A stretch of DNA of 64,000 nt from NCBI RefSeq assembly GCF_014050525.1, contig NZ_JACGAG010000001.1:196501-260500 (forward strand), given 5' to 3'. The translations under genes were made by a program, and so were the position numbers. This DNA is from Clostridium sp. cel8 (GTDB lineage Bacteria > Bacillota > Clostridia > Clostridiales > Clostridiaceae). The notes under the pieces were generated by a model. That model saw only the letters and a program-made list of their open reading frames with translations. It had not been told where the DNA came from and ran no database searches. This document shows, piece by piece, positions 1-8,849 of the stretch. Position 1 is the stretch's first letter, and each line of letters starts with the position of its first letter.

Positions 1-1
1 G

Positions 2-775
2 GAACAAAAATTCGGGCTTGATAAGCCTTTGAGTGAACAATATTCTACATATCTTAGCAATATAGTACATGGTGACTTAGGTCCTTCTATGAGATATGAA
101 GGAAAAACTGTAAACCAAGTAATATCAGAATCATTTCCTGCATCTGCAAAAGTAGGTACATTAGCTATACTTTTTGCACTCATATTAGGATTAATTATGG
201 GAATAGTGGCTGCCCTAAATCAAGGAAAATGGCAGGATAATATTGCAATGCTAATATCTACTCTGGGAGTAACTGTTCCAAACTTTGTAATGGCTACCTT
301 TTTTATGTACTTTTTTTCAGTTAAACTTGGATGGTTCCCTACTATAGGTCTTGATTCTCCAAAAAGTTATGTACTTCCTGCTATTGCACTAGGTGCGTAT
401 TCCATGTCATTTATAGCTAGACTTTCAAGATCAAGTTTACTTGAAGTAATTAGACAAGACTATATAAAGGTAGCAAAAGCCAAAGGACTATCTCGAAGTA
501 AAGTAATATATAAACATGCTTTAAAGAACTCACTTATACCTATAGTTACATATATAGGTCCGTTATTTGCAGGAATTCTCACAGGTAGTTTTGTAATTGA
601 AAATATATTTGGAATACCTGGACTTGGTAGAGAATTTGTTCAAAGCATATACAACAGAGATTATACTACAATACTCGGTGTAACAATATTTTATAGTGCA
701 TTCCTAATATTATGTAATCTTGTTGTAGATATACTATATGTAATTATCGATCCAAGAATAAAACTTGAATCATAG
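2..775 (+). CDS. oppB: Oligopeptide ABC transporter permease OppB (5' end outside the window)
   Basis: Inner-membrane permease of a peptide ABC importer. The frame is open from base 2, and the residues before the first possible TTG start (29) read like the conserved Leu-Asp-Lys-Pro-Leu region of OppB, so the gene begins upstream and roughly 50 N-terminal residues are missing. Several hydrophobic segments follow. The EAA loop for contact with the ATPases is visible near the centre (RQDYIKVAKAKGLS), as is the conserved ENIFGIPGLG segment near the C-terminus. The stop overlaps the ribosome site of oppC, which fits translational coupling. First visible gene of oppBCDFA. Confidence 0.93.
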   Translation, partial: EQKFGLDKPLSEQYSTYLSNIVHGDLGPSMRYEGKTVNQVISESFPASAKVGTLAILFALILGLIMGIVAALNQGKWQDNIAMLISTLGVTVPNFVMATFFMYFFSVKLGWFPTIGLDSPKSYVLPAIALGAYSMSFIARLSRSSLLEVIRQDYIKVAKAKGLSRSKVIYKHALKNSLIPIVTYIGPLFAGILTGSFVIENIFGIPGLGREFVQSIYNRDYTTILGVTIFYSAFLILCNLVVDILYVIIDPRIKLES

Positions 776-787
776 GAGGTTTAAAAA

Positions 788-1702
788 ATGGAAATACCTA
801 AGAGTGAATTTGAAAAAGTTTCTGCTGAGGAAAAACAATCTGAAGCTATATTAAGACCTAATATGTCCTATTGGCAGGATGTATGGAGAAGATTAAAACT
901 AAATAAATTTGCCATGGCTGGTTTTATATTTGTAATATTTATTACGTTACTTGCTATATTTGGCCCAATGTTTTCACGATATAACTATTACACACAGAAT
1001 TTAAATATGGCTAATCTACCTCCAAGCTCTGAACACTGGTTTGGAACGGATAAATTTGGTAGAGATATATTTGTAAGAATATTATATGGTGCAAGGATTT
1101 CTCTAACAATAGGGTATGTTGCCAGTTTCTTAAATATAATAATTGGAATATTATATGGAGGCATAGCAGGTTATTTTGGTGGAAAAGTAGATAATATAAT
1201 GATGAGAATAGTTGACATTCTCTATTCCGTACCTATGACAATCTATGTAATACTTTTTATGGTAATATTCGGTGCTGGGTTAAAAAGTATAATAATCGCT
1301 CTTGCAGTTGCCTTTTGGCTTACAATGGCAAGAATAGTAAGAGGTCAAATAATGTCCCTTAAAGAACAGGAATTTGTACTAGCAGCAAAAACACTAGGTG
1401 CATCATCTGCAAGAATACTTCTAAAGCATCTTATTCCAAATTCTATGGGACCGATAATTGTAACTTTAACTTTATCAGTACCTGAAGCTATATTCACAGA
1501 ATCATTTTTAAGTTTTATAGGTCTTGGCGTATCAGCACCTATGGCTTCCTGGGGAACACTAGCTTCTGAAGCTTTAGATGGATTTCAAATGTATCCACTT
1601 CAACTTTTCTTCCCATCTATGGCAATATGTTTAACTATGCTTGCATTTAATTTACTAGGTGATGGATTGAGAGATTCTCTAGATCCTAAAATGAAAAAAT
1701 AA
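788..1702 (+). CDS. oppC: Oligopeptide ABC transporter permease OppC
   Basis: Second permease subunit of the peptide importer, 304 residues, the usual family length. It has a cytoplasmic N-terminus, a first membrane helix near residues 42-62, the NxxHWFGTDKFGRD motif typical of OppC/DppC, and the EAA loop (LKEQEFVLAAKTLGAS) that docks onto OppD/OppF. The AGGAGG ribosome site overlaps the oppB stop and lies 7 bases before the ATG. It pairs with OppB to form the translocation channel. Confidence 0.95.
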   Translation: MEIPKSEFEKVSAEEKQSEAILRPNMSYWQDVWRRLKLNKFAMAGFIFVIFITLLAIFGPMFSRYNYYTQNLNMANLPPSSEHWFGTDKFGRDIFVRILYGARISLTIGYVASFLNIIIGILYGGIAGYFGGKVDNIMMRIVDILYSVPMTIYVILFMVIFGAGLKSIIIALAVAFWLTMARIVRGQIMSLKEQEFVLAAKTLGASSARILLKHLIPNSMGPIIVTLTLSVPEAIFTESFLSFIGLGVSAPMASWGTLASEALDGFQMYPLQLFFPSMAICLTMLAFNLLGDGLRDSLDPKMKK

Positions 1703-1717
1703 CAGGAGGATATGTAA

Positions 1718-2740
1718 ATGGATAGATTACTTGACATAAAGAATCTGCATACATCTTTCCAAACTTATCTTGGTGAAGTAAAAGCAGTAAGAGGAGTATC
1801 ATTTCATCTAGATAAAGGAGAAGCTCTTGGAATAGTTGGTGAATCCGGAAGTGGAAAAAGTATAACTATGATGTCAATTATGAAGCTTCTACCTGACAAT
1901 GGAAAAATAAAAGCAGATAGTATACAATTTTCAGATAAAGAACTAACAAAATTAAGCAACGCTGAAATGGAAAAAATACGAGGAAATGAAATTGGCATGA
2001 TATTCCAAGATCCTATGACCTCATTGAATCCAGTTTTTAAAATAGGATATCAGTTATCCGAACCACTTATAAAACACAAAAATATGAGTAAAGAAGAATC
2101 ACGAAAAAAAGTTATTGAAATGTTAAAACTAGTAGGAATTCCTAGCCCAGAGAAGAGAATCGATGAATATCCACATGAGTTTTCAGGTGGAATGCGCCAA
2201 AGAGCTATGATAGCTATGGCTCTTATCTGTAATCCAAAGCTTTTAATTGCAGATGAACCTACTACTGCTCTAGATGTTACAATACAGGCTCAAATACTTG
2301 AACTTATGAAGGATTTAAAAGATAAGTTGGGCATGTCAATAATACTTATAACTCATGATTTAGGTGTGGTTGCAGACGTATGTACAAGAATAAATGTAAT
2401 GTATGGTGGAATGATAATTGAAAGAGGTAGCACAAGAGATATATTCTATAATTCGAAGCACCCATATACTTGGGGACTTTTAAGAAGTATACCAAATCCT
2501 AAAGAAGATATAAAAACCAGACTTAAACCTATAGAAGGAACTCCTCCAGATCTTTTGAAACCACCTGTTGGATGTCCTTTTGCTCCAAGATGTGAATATG
2601 CAATGAAAATTTGTTTAGAAAAAATGCCAGAAGCTTTTGAAGTAAATAAAGATCATTTTGCTTCCTGCTGGCTAAACCATAAAGATGCACCAAAACCAGA
2701 AGGAGTTTACACAGGAGGTGAAAAAGATGGAAAACAATAA
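1718..2740 (+). CDS. oppD: Oligopeptide ABC transporter ATP-binding protein OppD
   Basis: One of the two ATPases that drive peptide uptake. Walker A (GESGSGKS), the ABC signature (FSGGMRQRA), Walker B (LLIADEPTTALD) and the switch histidine (ITHDLG) are all intact. The C-terminal oligopeptide-transporter extension carries the cysteines seen in OppD/DppD proteins (CPFAPRCEYAMKIC). The ribosome site AGGAGG is 9 bases before the ATG. The 3' end overlaps the oppF start by 14 bases. Confidence 0.95.
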   Translation: MDRLLDIKNLHTSFQTYLGEVKAVRGVSFHLDKGEALGIVGESGSGKSITMMSIMKLLPDNGKIKADSIQFSDKELTKLSNAEMEKIRGNEIGMIFQDPMTSLNPVFKIGYQLSEPLIKHKNMSKEESRKKVIEMLKLVGIPSPEKRIDEYPHEFSGGMRQRAMIAMALICNPKLLIADEPTTALDVTIQAQILELMKDLKDKLGMSIILITHDLGVVADVCTRINVMYGGMIIERGSTRDIFYNSKHPYTWGLLRSIPNPKEDIKTRLKPIEGTPPDLLKPPVGCPFAPRCEYAMKICLEKMPEAFEVNKDHFASCWLNHKDAPKPEGVYTGGEKDGKQ

Positions 2741-3710
2741 GCCACTTATTGAAATAAAAAACTTAAAAAAATACTTTCCAGCTAAAAAATCATTCTTTGG
2801 CAAAACAATTAGTAACGTAAAAGCAGTTGATGATGTATCATTTGTAATAAATAAAGGTGAAACTTTAGGTCTAGTTGGTGAATCTGGATGTGGAAAGACT
2901 ACTACAGGAAGAACCATATTAAAATTGTATGAACCAACTAGTGGAAATATAATCTTCGATGGCGTTGATATTTCAAAATTTTCTCCATCTAAAATGCTTC
3001 CTTATAGGCGAAAGATGCAGATGATATTCCAAGATCCATATGCATCTCTTGATGCAAGAATGACAGTTGGTGATATAATTGGAGAAGCAATAGATATTCA
3101 CAACTTAGCTAAAGGAAAAGAAAGACAGGAGAGAATTCAATATCTCTTAAATAAAGTTGGTCTTAATAAGGAACACATCAGCAGATATCCACATGAATTT
3201 TCAGGTGGACAAAGACAGAGAATAGGAATTGCAAGAGCTCTTGCTGTTGAACCACAATTTATAGTGTGTGATGAACCTATATCAGCTCTTGATGTATCAA
3301 TTCAAGCACAAGTTGTAAACATGCTTGAAGATCTACAAGATGAGCTTGGTCTTACATATTTGTTTATAGCCCATGATCTTTCAATGGTAAAACATATATC
3401 TACTAAAATTGGTGTAATGTATCTTGGAAAAATGGTAGAACTTGCAGGAAGTAATGAATTGTATAAGAAACCACTACATCCTTATACGAAAGCACTTTTA
3501 TCTGCAATTCCAATACCAGATCCTGATGCTTCAGCTAAACAAAATAGAATTATACTTCAAGGTGAAACACCATCTCCAATAGATCCTGCACCAGGATGCA
3601 GATTTAAAGATAGATGCAAATATGCCACAAAAAGATGTTCTGAAGAAGAACCTCAGCTAAAAGATATCGGTGGAGATCATTATGTAGCGTGTCACCTATA
3701 TAATAATTAA
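2727..3710 (+). CDS. oppF: Oligopeptide ABC transporter ATP-binding protein OppF
   Basis: Second ATPase of the importer, 327 residues. Walker A (GESGCGKT), signature (FSGGQRQRI) and Walker B (FIVCDEPISALD) are intact, and the C-terminal cysteine region (PAPGCRFKDRCKYATKRC) is present. The frame is open to an ATG at 2685, but the ATG at 2727 is chosen because a perfect AGGAGGT lies 7 bases upstream and the protein then begins right at the conserved Pro-Leu-Ile-Glu-Ile strand. The start lies inside the end of oppD, which suggests coupled translation. Confidence 0.94.
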   Translation: MENNKPLIEIKNLKKYFPAKKSFFGKTISNVKAVDDVSFVINKGETLGLVGESGCGKTTTGRTILKLYEPTSGNIIFDGVDISKFSPSKMLPYRRKMQMIFQDPYASLDARMTVGDIIGEAIDIHNLAKGKERQERIQYLLNKVGLNKEHISRYPHEFSGGQRQRIGIARALAVEPQFIVCDEPISALDVSIQAQVVNMLEDLQDELGLTYLFIAHDLSMVKHISTKIGVMYLGKMVELAGSNELYKKPLHPYTKALLSAIPIPDPDASAKQNRIILQGETPSPIDPAPGCRFKDRCKYATKRCSEEEPQLKDIGGDHYVACHLYNN

Positions 3711-3732
3711 CTAAATAAATTAAGATATATAA

Positions 3733-3752
3733 ATATTTACACTTGTAAATAT
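3733..3752 (+). promoter_or_regulatory. Perfect 9-bp inverted repeat between oppF and oppA
   Basis: The arms ATATTTACA and TGTAAATAT are separated by two bases. The dyad lies 40 bases before the oppA start in an 81-bp gap. It has no U-tract directly after it. It could be an operator, or an RNA hairpin that stabilises the oppA end of the message, but its role is not shown by the sequence. Confidence 0.4.
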
Positions 3753-3791
3753 AAATATATATTAAATTTTAAATTTTAAAGGAGGACTATT

Positions 3792-5432
3792 ATGTTAAAA
3801 AGCAAAATTAAAACTCTTGCACTTGTAATGTCACTTACAGTTGTAGGATCTTTGTTTGCAGGTTGTGGAAATTCAAAAACAACAAGCGATAAAAGCACCA
3901 TAAAAGTAAACATTGGCGCTGACCCTAGAACAATAGACCCAGGCCTAAACAACTCAGTTGAAGGTGCTCACATTGATGTAAATGCCTTTGAAGGACTTAC
4001 AAACATTGACAAAGACGAAAAGCCAGTACCTGGTGTTGCAAAAAGCTGGGATATCTCAGATGATGGACTCACTTATACTTTCCATCTTAGAAAAGACGCA
4101 AAATGGTCTGATGGGAAAAATGTTACTGCACACGACTTTGAATATGCATGGAAAAGAGCACTTGATCCAAAAACAGCTTCTCAATATGCATATCAGTTAT
4201 TCTATTTGAAAAATGGTGAAGCATATAATGAAGGAAAAGTTACAGCAGATAAAGTAGGCGTAAAGGCAACAGATGACTATACTCTAGTTGCTACTCTTGA
4301 AGCTAATACTCCTTATTTTCTATCACTTACAGCTTTTCCTACATATGATCCTGTAAGAAAGGATATAGTTGAGAAAAATCCTGATACTTGGGCTACAAAA
4401 CCTGAAACTTTCATATCAAATGGACCTTATAAAATGGTTGAATATAAGGCAAAAAGCAGTTTAAACTTTGAAAAAAACCCTTATTACTGGAATGCAAAGA
4501 ATGTAAAAATAGATAGAATTGAATTCAAGACTCTTGAAAATGCTAGCACTTACTATGCAGCTTTCAAAACAGGAGAACTTGATTTGATAGATAAACCACC
4601 TGCTACAGAAGCTCCTACTTTGCTTAAAAATGGAACTGCAAAATCTTATCCATATTTAGGTACTTACTACTATGATTTAAATGTATCTGAAAATGCCAAG
4701 AATGTAAATCCTGAAGCTGCAAAAGTATTAAGTGATGTAAGAGTTAGAAAGGCTCTAAACCTTGCTATAGATAGAACTGCTATAACTGAAAAGATTACAA
4801 AAAGCGGCGAAGTACCTGCAACTGCATTTGTTCCTGCTGGAACAAGTGATTCAAACGGTAATGAATTTGCTGGTAAAGATTATCTTCCTACAACTGCTAA
4901 TGTAGCTGAAGCAAAGAAACTTTTAGCTGAAGCAGGTTATCCAAACGGCAAAGGATTCCCTTCACTAGAAATATTCTACAATACAGATCAAGGACATCAA
5001 AACATAGCACAGGCAGTACAAGATATGTGGAAGAAGAACCTTGGAATAAATGTTACTCTTAGAAACGTTGAAAGAAAGATTCACCTTACTCAACTTCAAA
5101 ATCACGAATATATGATTGGAAGAGATGGTTGGATAGCTGACTACGACGACGCTATGACTTTCCTTGATATGTTTACAACAGGAAATGATAACAACAATTC
5201 TGGTTACTCAAATGCAAACTATGATAAACTCATAGCTGAAGCAAAGGCAGAATCAGATGTAGCTAAAAGAGCAGATTTAATGCACCAGGCAGAAGATCAG
5301 CTTATGACTGATTTACCTATAATACCAATTTACTATTACACTGAAGTTGTATGCATGAACCCTAAACTTAAGGGAGTTCACATATCCAATCTTGGATTCT
5401 ATATATTCAGAGATGCTTATCTAGCTGAATAA
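3792..5432 (+). CDS. oppA: Oligopeptide-binding lipoprotein OppA
   Basis: Extracytoplasmic solute-binding protein of the peptide importer (SBP_bac_5 family), 546 residues, the normal size. The N-terminus is a lipoprotein signal: positively charged start, hydrophobic core, lipobox LFAGC with the lipidated cysteine at about residue 24, then a polar linker. Family features such as RTIDPGLNNS, DGLTYTFHLRKDAKWSDG and the FISNGPYKM block are present. The ribosome site AAGGAGG is 9 bases before the ATG. Being last in oppBCDFA with its own spacer and a strong terminator, it may be made in excess over the permease. Confidence 0.95.
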   Translation: MLKSKIKTLALVMSLTVVGSLFAGCGNSKTTSDKSTIKVNIGADPRTIDPGLNNSVEGAHIDVNAFEGLTNIDKDEKPVPGVAKSWDISDDGLTYTFHLRKDAKWSDGKNVTAHDFEYAWKRALDPKTASQYAYQLFYLKNGEAYNEGKVTADKVGVKATDDYTLVATLEANTPYFLSLTAFPTYDPVRKDIVEKNPDTWATKPETFISNGPYKMVEYKAKSSLNFEKNPYYWNAKNVKIDRIEFKTLENASTYYAAFKTGELDLIDKPPATEAPTLLKNGTAKSYPYLGTYYYDLNVSENAKNVNPEAAKVLSDVRVRKALNLAIDRTAITEKITKSGEVPATAFVPAGTSDSNGNEFAGKDYLPTTANVAEAKKLLAEAGYPNGKGFPSLEIFYNTDQGHQNIAQAVQDMWKKNLGINVTLRNVERKIHLTQLQNHEYMIGRDGWIADYDDAMTFLDMFTTGNDNNNSGYSNANYDKLIAEAKAESDVAKRADLMHQAEDQLMTDLPIIPIYYYTEVVCMNPKLKGVHISNLGFYIFRDAYLAE

Positions 5433-5435
5433 ATA

Positions 5436-5474
5436 TAAAAAGAACTGTTCTAAAATCTAGAGCAGTTCTTTTTA
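5436..5474. terminator. Bidirectional terminator between oppA and pxpC
   Basis: The stem AAGAACTG / CAGTTCTT extends inward through TTCT/AGAG (one G-T pair) around a 7-base loop. It is preceded by A-rich and followed by T-rich sequence, so it can work for both convergent transcription units. Confidence 0.85.
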
Positions 5475-5516
5475 TTATCATACTATTTTATTTTTATCTA
5501 AAAATCCGATAGTAAT

Positions 5517-6518
5517 TTAAATACTAATTAGTTTAATAAATTTTTTTAAACTCTCTATATATTTTCTTCTTTTTATATACAACTTCTCAGCTTCTTTAAT
5601 AGTTATTTTAGCAAATTTAACTTTATCAAAAGGCTTAAGTTGAACTAATTTCTTAATGTCACAATAAGCAACATGTGCAATTTTAGGATATCCACCTGCT
5701 GTAGCTCTATCAGCTAAAAGGACTATTGGATTACCTTCTGGTGGAATTTGAATAGTTCCAAAAGACACCTCTCCTGATATCATTTCTATATCTTCTTCAA
5801 ATCTAATTTTGGGGCCATTTAATCTATATCCCATTCTATCTGACTTCGTATCTACAGTAAAATAAGAATTAAAAAAATCATATATACTTTCTTCACTTAC
5901 ATTTTTAAACTGTCTATCTTCAAAAACTCTAACAACTGAAGGATTTGAATTTTTTACAACAGAATTCTTTACATACCACTTTGCAGCAGTAAAACTTCCA
6001 CCTCCGTAAAGCACCTCTAATTTCCTTATAATATTCAAGGAAATCTCACTTTTATGCCCAGTTTCAAGAACATCACCTTTTTTTAAAGCTCTCCCATCTT
6101 TTCCACCTATTTTCCCTCTTAGATATGTACTCTTACTTCCCATAAAAGTTGGAATATTGAAACCTCCAGCTATTGCTAAATAACATCTTGATCCACTTAT
6201 ACATTTTCCAAAATTTAATATGCAATCTTCATTTAAGTAAACAGGTCTTCCAAATGGAACCTTCTTTCCATTAATTGTTGGAGAAATATTGGCTCCAGTT
6301 AAAGAAATCAAGCTTCCTTTTGTTATTTTAAGTGACGGACCCATTAAAGTTATTTCAAGTACACCTTCATTTTCCTCATTTCCAACAACAATATTAGCAA
6401 GTTGCATAGAATATGTATCCATGGCACCACTAGTAACAATTCCATATCTTTGATAGCCATATCTACCAAAATCTTGAATTGTAGTTAAAAGACCTGGAGT
6501 TAAGACAGTTACACTCAT
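5517..6518 (-). CDS. pxpC: 5-oxoprolinase subunit PxpC (biotin-dependent carboxyltransferase family, KipA-like)
   Basis: PxpC acts with PxpA and PxpB in ATP-dependent ring opening of 5-oxoproline to glutamate in the cytoplasm. The family signature near the N-terminus (GLLTTIQDFGRYGYQRYGI) and the block PEGNPIVLLADRATAGGYPKI are both visible; 333 residues is normal. Its ATG overlaps the pxpB stop by 4 bases, as expected for subunits made together. It is the last gene of the island operon. The old name KipA reflects the B. subtilis kinase-inhibitor literature; the pxpABC context favours the oxoprolinase role. Confidence 0.92.
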   Translation of the reverse strand: MSVTVLTPGLLTTIQDFGRYGYQRYGIVTSGAMDTYSMQLANIVVGNEENEGVLEITLMGPSLKITKGSLISLTGANISPTINGKKVPFGRPVYLNEDCILNFGKCISGSRCYLAIAGGFNIPTFMGSKSTYLRGKIGGKDGRALKKGDVLETGHKSEISLNIIRKLEVLYGGGSFTAAKWYVKNSVVKNSNPSVVRVFEDRQFKNVSEESIYDFFNSYFTVDTKSDRMGYRLNGPKIRFEEDIEMISGEVSFGTIQIPPEGNPIVLLADRATAGGYPKIAHVAYCDIKKLVQLKPFDKVKFAKITIKEAEKLYIKRRKYIESLKKFIKLISI

Positions 6519-7222
6519 AATACATTCTCCTTTAACTTTACATACTTGCTATGTGAAATAGGATAAAATTTTACTATATCACCACATTTTAAGAGAGATT
6601 TTTGTTCACTTTCAAAATCAAACAGTTTTATTGGAGTATTTCCAATTATCTGCCACCCTCCAGGAGTTTCTATTGGATAAACTCCCGTCTGATTTCCTGC
6701 AATTCCAACTGACCCTTCAGGAATTGCAGTTCGTGGAGATTTGCGCCTTGGAGTATAAATTTTTTCTGACAATCCTCCAAGGTAAGGAAAACCAGGCGCA
6801 AACCCAATCATATAAACCAAATATCTTCCTTTAGAATGAATTTCTATTACTTCATCTACAGTAAGATTATTAACATGTGCTACATATTCTATATCCGGAC
6901 CAAATTCCCCACCGTAGCAAACTGGAATTTCAACTACTTTTTGATCATAATCACAAGAAAAATCAAGCCTTGAAAGTATATCCTCTAATACTGATTTTAC
7001 TTCTTTAAATGGCTCGCTACTTTTTATTTTTAAAGGATCATAAATTACAGAAACACTTGAAAAGTATGGTACATACTCTATCAACCAATCAAATGGATTT
7101 TCTTCAAGATATTCGCAAAATATTCTTACTTTTTTATTTATACTTTCATCAATTTTATTTTCAAACTGCAAAAGAGCCGCAGTTTCATTTGCCTGAAAAA
7201 TATTGAATTCATTTTGTACCAT
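6515..7222 (-). CDS. pxpB: 5-oxoprolinase subunit PxpB (KipI-like)
   Basis: 235 residues. The hallmark GFAPGFPYLGGL followed by PRRKSPRTAIPEGSVGIAG identifies the KipI/PxpB family (allophanate-hydrolase subunit 1-like fold). The frame extends to a GTG three codons upstream, but that GTG is part of the ribosome site AGGTG, so the ATG at 7222 is preferred. It lies between pxpA (63 bases upstream) and pxpC (4-base overlap). Confidence 0.92.
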   Translation of the reverse strand: MVQNEFNIFQANETAALLQFENKIDESINKKVRIFCEYLEENPFDWLIEYVPYFSSVSVIYDPLKIKSSEPFKEVKSVLEDILSRLDFSCDYDQKVVEIPVCYGGEFGPDIEYVAHVNNLTVDEVIEIHSKGRYLVYMIGFAPGFPYLGGLSEKIYTPRRKSPRTAIPEGSVGIAGNQTGVYPIETPGGWQIIGNTPIKLFDFESEQKSLLKCGDIVKFYPISHSKYVKLKENVL

Positions 7223-7285
7223 ATTTATCACCTGCTATTAAAATCTTTCTTGTAATTATTCATACCTTCTATATTTATAATGCAT

Positions 7286-8041
7286 TTATAATGCTGATAT
7301 TTCTATATTTTCCTCTTTAAAAGTCTTATTTATTTTCTTCACAAATTCCAATGCCTTTACCCCATCTCCATGGACACATATGGAATCCGCTTTAATTGGA
7401 ATATCTATTCCATTTATAGTTTTCACTTTATTTTCTCTAATCATTCTAATTACTCTCTCAATTGCCAACTCTTCATCTTCAATAACTGCTCCAGGCTTAC
7501 CCCTTTTAACCAAAGAACCATCATCATTATATGCTCTATCTGCAAAAACCTCACTTGCCACTTTTAAACCAATCATTTTTGCTGCATCAATCATTTTACT
7601 GCCACTTAATGCAAGTAAAGTTAGATTCGAATCAATTTCATATATACCTTCACAAATAGCTAGTGCTAAATCAATATCTTTAGCTGCCATGTTATAAAGC
7701 GCTCCATGAGGTTTCACATGATTCATTTTTATACCTTTAGCTACACAAAAAGAATTTAATGCCCCAATTTGATATTGTACAATAAACTTTGCTTCTTTAC
7801 AGGAAATATCCATTTTTCTTCTTCCAAACCCTACTAAATCAGGCAATCCTGGATGTGCTCCTACAGAAACATTATATTTTTTCGAAAGCTCCACTGTATT
7901 ATTCATGACTACAGGGTCAGATGCATGAAAGCCACATGCTATATTTGCAGATGATATATATTGAATTACTTCTTCATCTAAACCAATTTTATAGTGCCCA
8001 TAGCTTTCTCCTAAATCACAATTTAAATCTACCTTATACAT
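7286..8041 (-). CDS. pxpA: 5-oxoprolinase subunit PxpA (LamB/YcsF family)
   Basis: 251 residues, full length for the family. The N-terminal metal/active-site block [16 protein letters not shown] and the conserved [28 protein letters not shown] and [10 protein letters not shown] motifs are present. PxpA is thought to be the catalytic TIM-barrel-like component of the PxpABC 5-oxoprolinase. A consensus AAGGAGG lies 6 bases before the ATG. It follows the DUF1445 gene by 9 bases, so the two are almost certainly co-transcribed. Confidence 0.93.
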   Translation of the reverse strand: MYKVDLNCDLGESYGHYKIGLDEEVIQYISSANIACGFHASDPVVMNNTVELSKKYNVSVGAHPGLPDLVGFGRRKMDISCKEAKFIVQYQIGALNSFCVAKGIKMNHVKPHGALYNMAAKDIDLALAICEGIYEIDSNLTLLALSGSKMIDAAKMIGLKVASEVFADRAYNDDGSLVKRGKPGAVIEDEELAIERVIRMIRENKVKTINGIDIPIKADSICVHGDGVKALEFVKKINKTFKEENIEISAL

Positions 8042-8050
8042 AATACCTCC

Positions 8051-8836
8051 TTAATACTTAAGGTCTACATTTTTTATATCTGTTATAAGCATATGTCCTG
8101 GGGAATGAGTGATAACTATCTTTGGCTTTACATTCATTACTACTGACTGAGGTGTAACACCACAAGGCCAAAATACAGGCACTTCACCTTCTTTTATAGT
8201 AACTGCATCTCCAAAATCGGGCTTTTCTATGTCTTTTATCCCTATAACTGAAGGATCTCCTATATGAATTGGAGCCCCATGTACCTTAGGCATCTCTCCT
8301 GTTACCAAAACAGATTTTACTACCTGATCATAGGGAATAGGTCTCATACTTACAACCATTTTTCCATTAAATATTCCTGCTGGAGTACAGTCAATATTTG
8401 TAATAAACATAGGGACATTACATTTTTCTTCAATATGTCTTACAGCTATACCAGCATCAATAAGACTTGACTCAAAAGAAAAGCTACATCCAATTAAGAA
8501 ACTTACAAAATCATCTCTCCACATATCTTTTATATTTGTATATTCACCTGTTAAGATTCCATATTCATATACTCTATATTTAGGTATATCTGTTGTAATA
8601 TCAATATCTTTTCCCAAGTATTTGAGCTTTTTATCTCCAACATCACCTACTTCAAGTATTGGACATGATTTTGGATTTCTCTGTGTAAAAAGCAGAAAAT
8701 CATAGGCAAGTTCCTTAGGTAAAATAACTAAATTAGCCTGTGCATATCCTTCACACATTCCTGCCGTTGGGGTTACAATTTCCTCTTTACGAATTAGATT
8801 CCGTACATCATAAGGTTTCATCTTTGAATAATCCAT
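8051..8836 (-). CDS. DUF1445 / YcsI family protein, D-glutamate cyclase N-terminal module
   Basis: Annotated in databases as putative hydro-lyase. The conserved opening (TPTAGMCEGYAQANLVILP) and the CSFSFE segment near the middle identify the family. In animals this domain is fused to DUF4392 in the mitochondrial D-glutamate cyclase DGLUCY, which turns D-glutamate into 5-oxo-D-proline. Here the DUF4392 partner is the next gene upstream in the operon (14-base gap) and the 5-oxoprolinase genes follow, so a role in making 5-oxoproline is a good inference but unproven. A start with AGGTG 12 bases upstream fits. Confidence 0.85.
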   Translation of the reverse strand: MDYSKMKPYDVRNLIRKEEIVTPTAGMCEGYAQANLVILPKELAYDFLLFTQRNPKSCPILEVGDVGDKKLKYLGKDIDITTDIPKYRVYEYGILTGEYTNIKDMWRDDFVSFLIGCSFSFESSLIDAGIAVRHIEEKCNVPMFITNIDCTPAGIFNGKMVVSMRPIPYDQVVKSVLVTGEMPKVHGAPIHIGDPSVIGIKDIEKPDFGDAVTIKEGEVPVFWPCGVTPQSVVMNVKPKIVITHSPGHMLITDIKNVDLKY

Positions 8837-8849
8837 ATTTCATACACCT

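Noticed and set aside
7380-7697. 105-codon plus-strand frame opposite pxpA
   Set aside because: Shadow of a well-supported gene; no ribosome site and no recognisable domain.
8264-8470. Short plus-strand frames opposite the DUF1445 gene and other minus-strand genes
   Set aside because: All lack ribosome sites and lie within conserved genes on the other strand.
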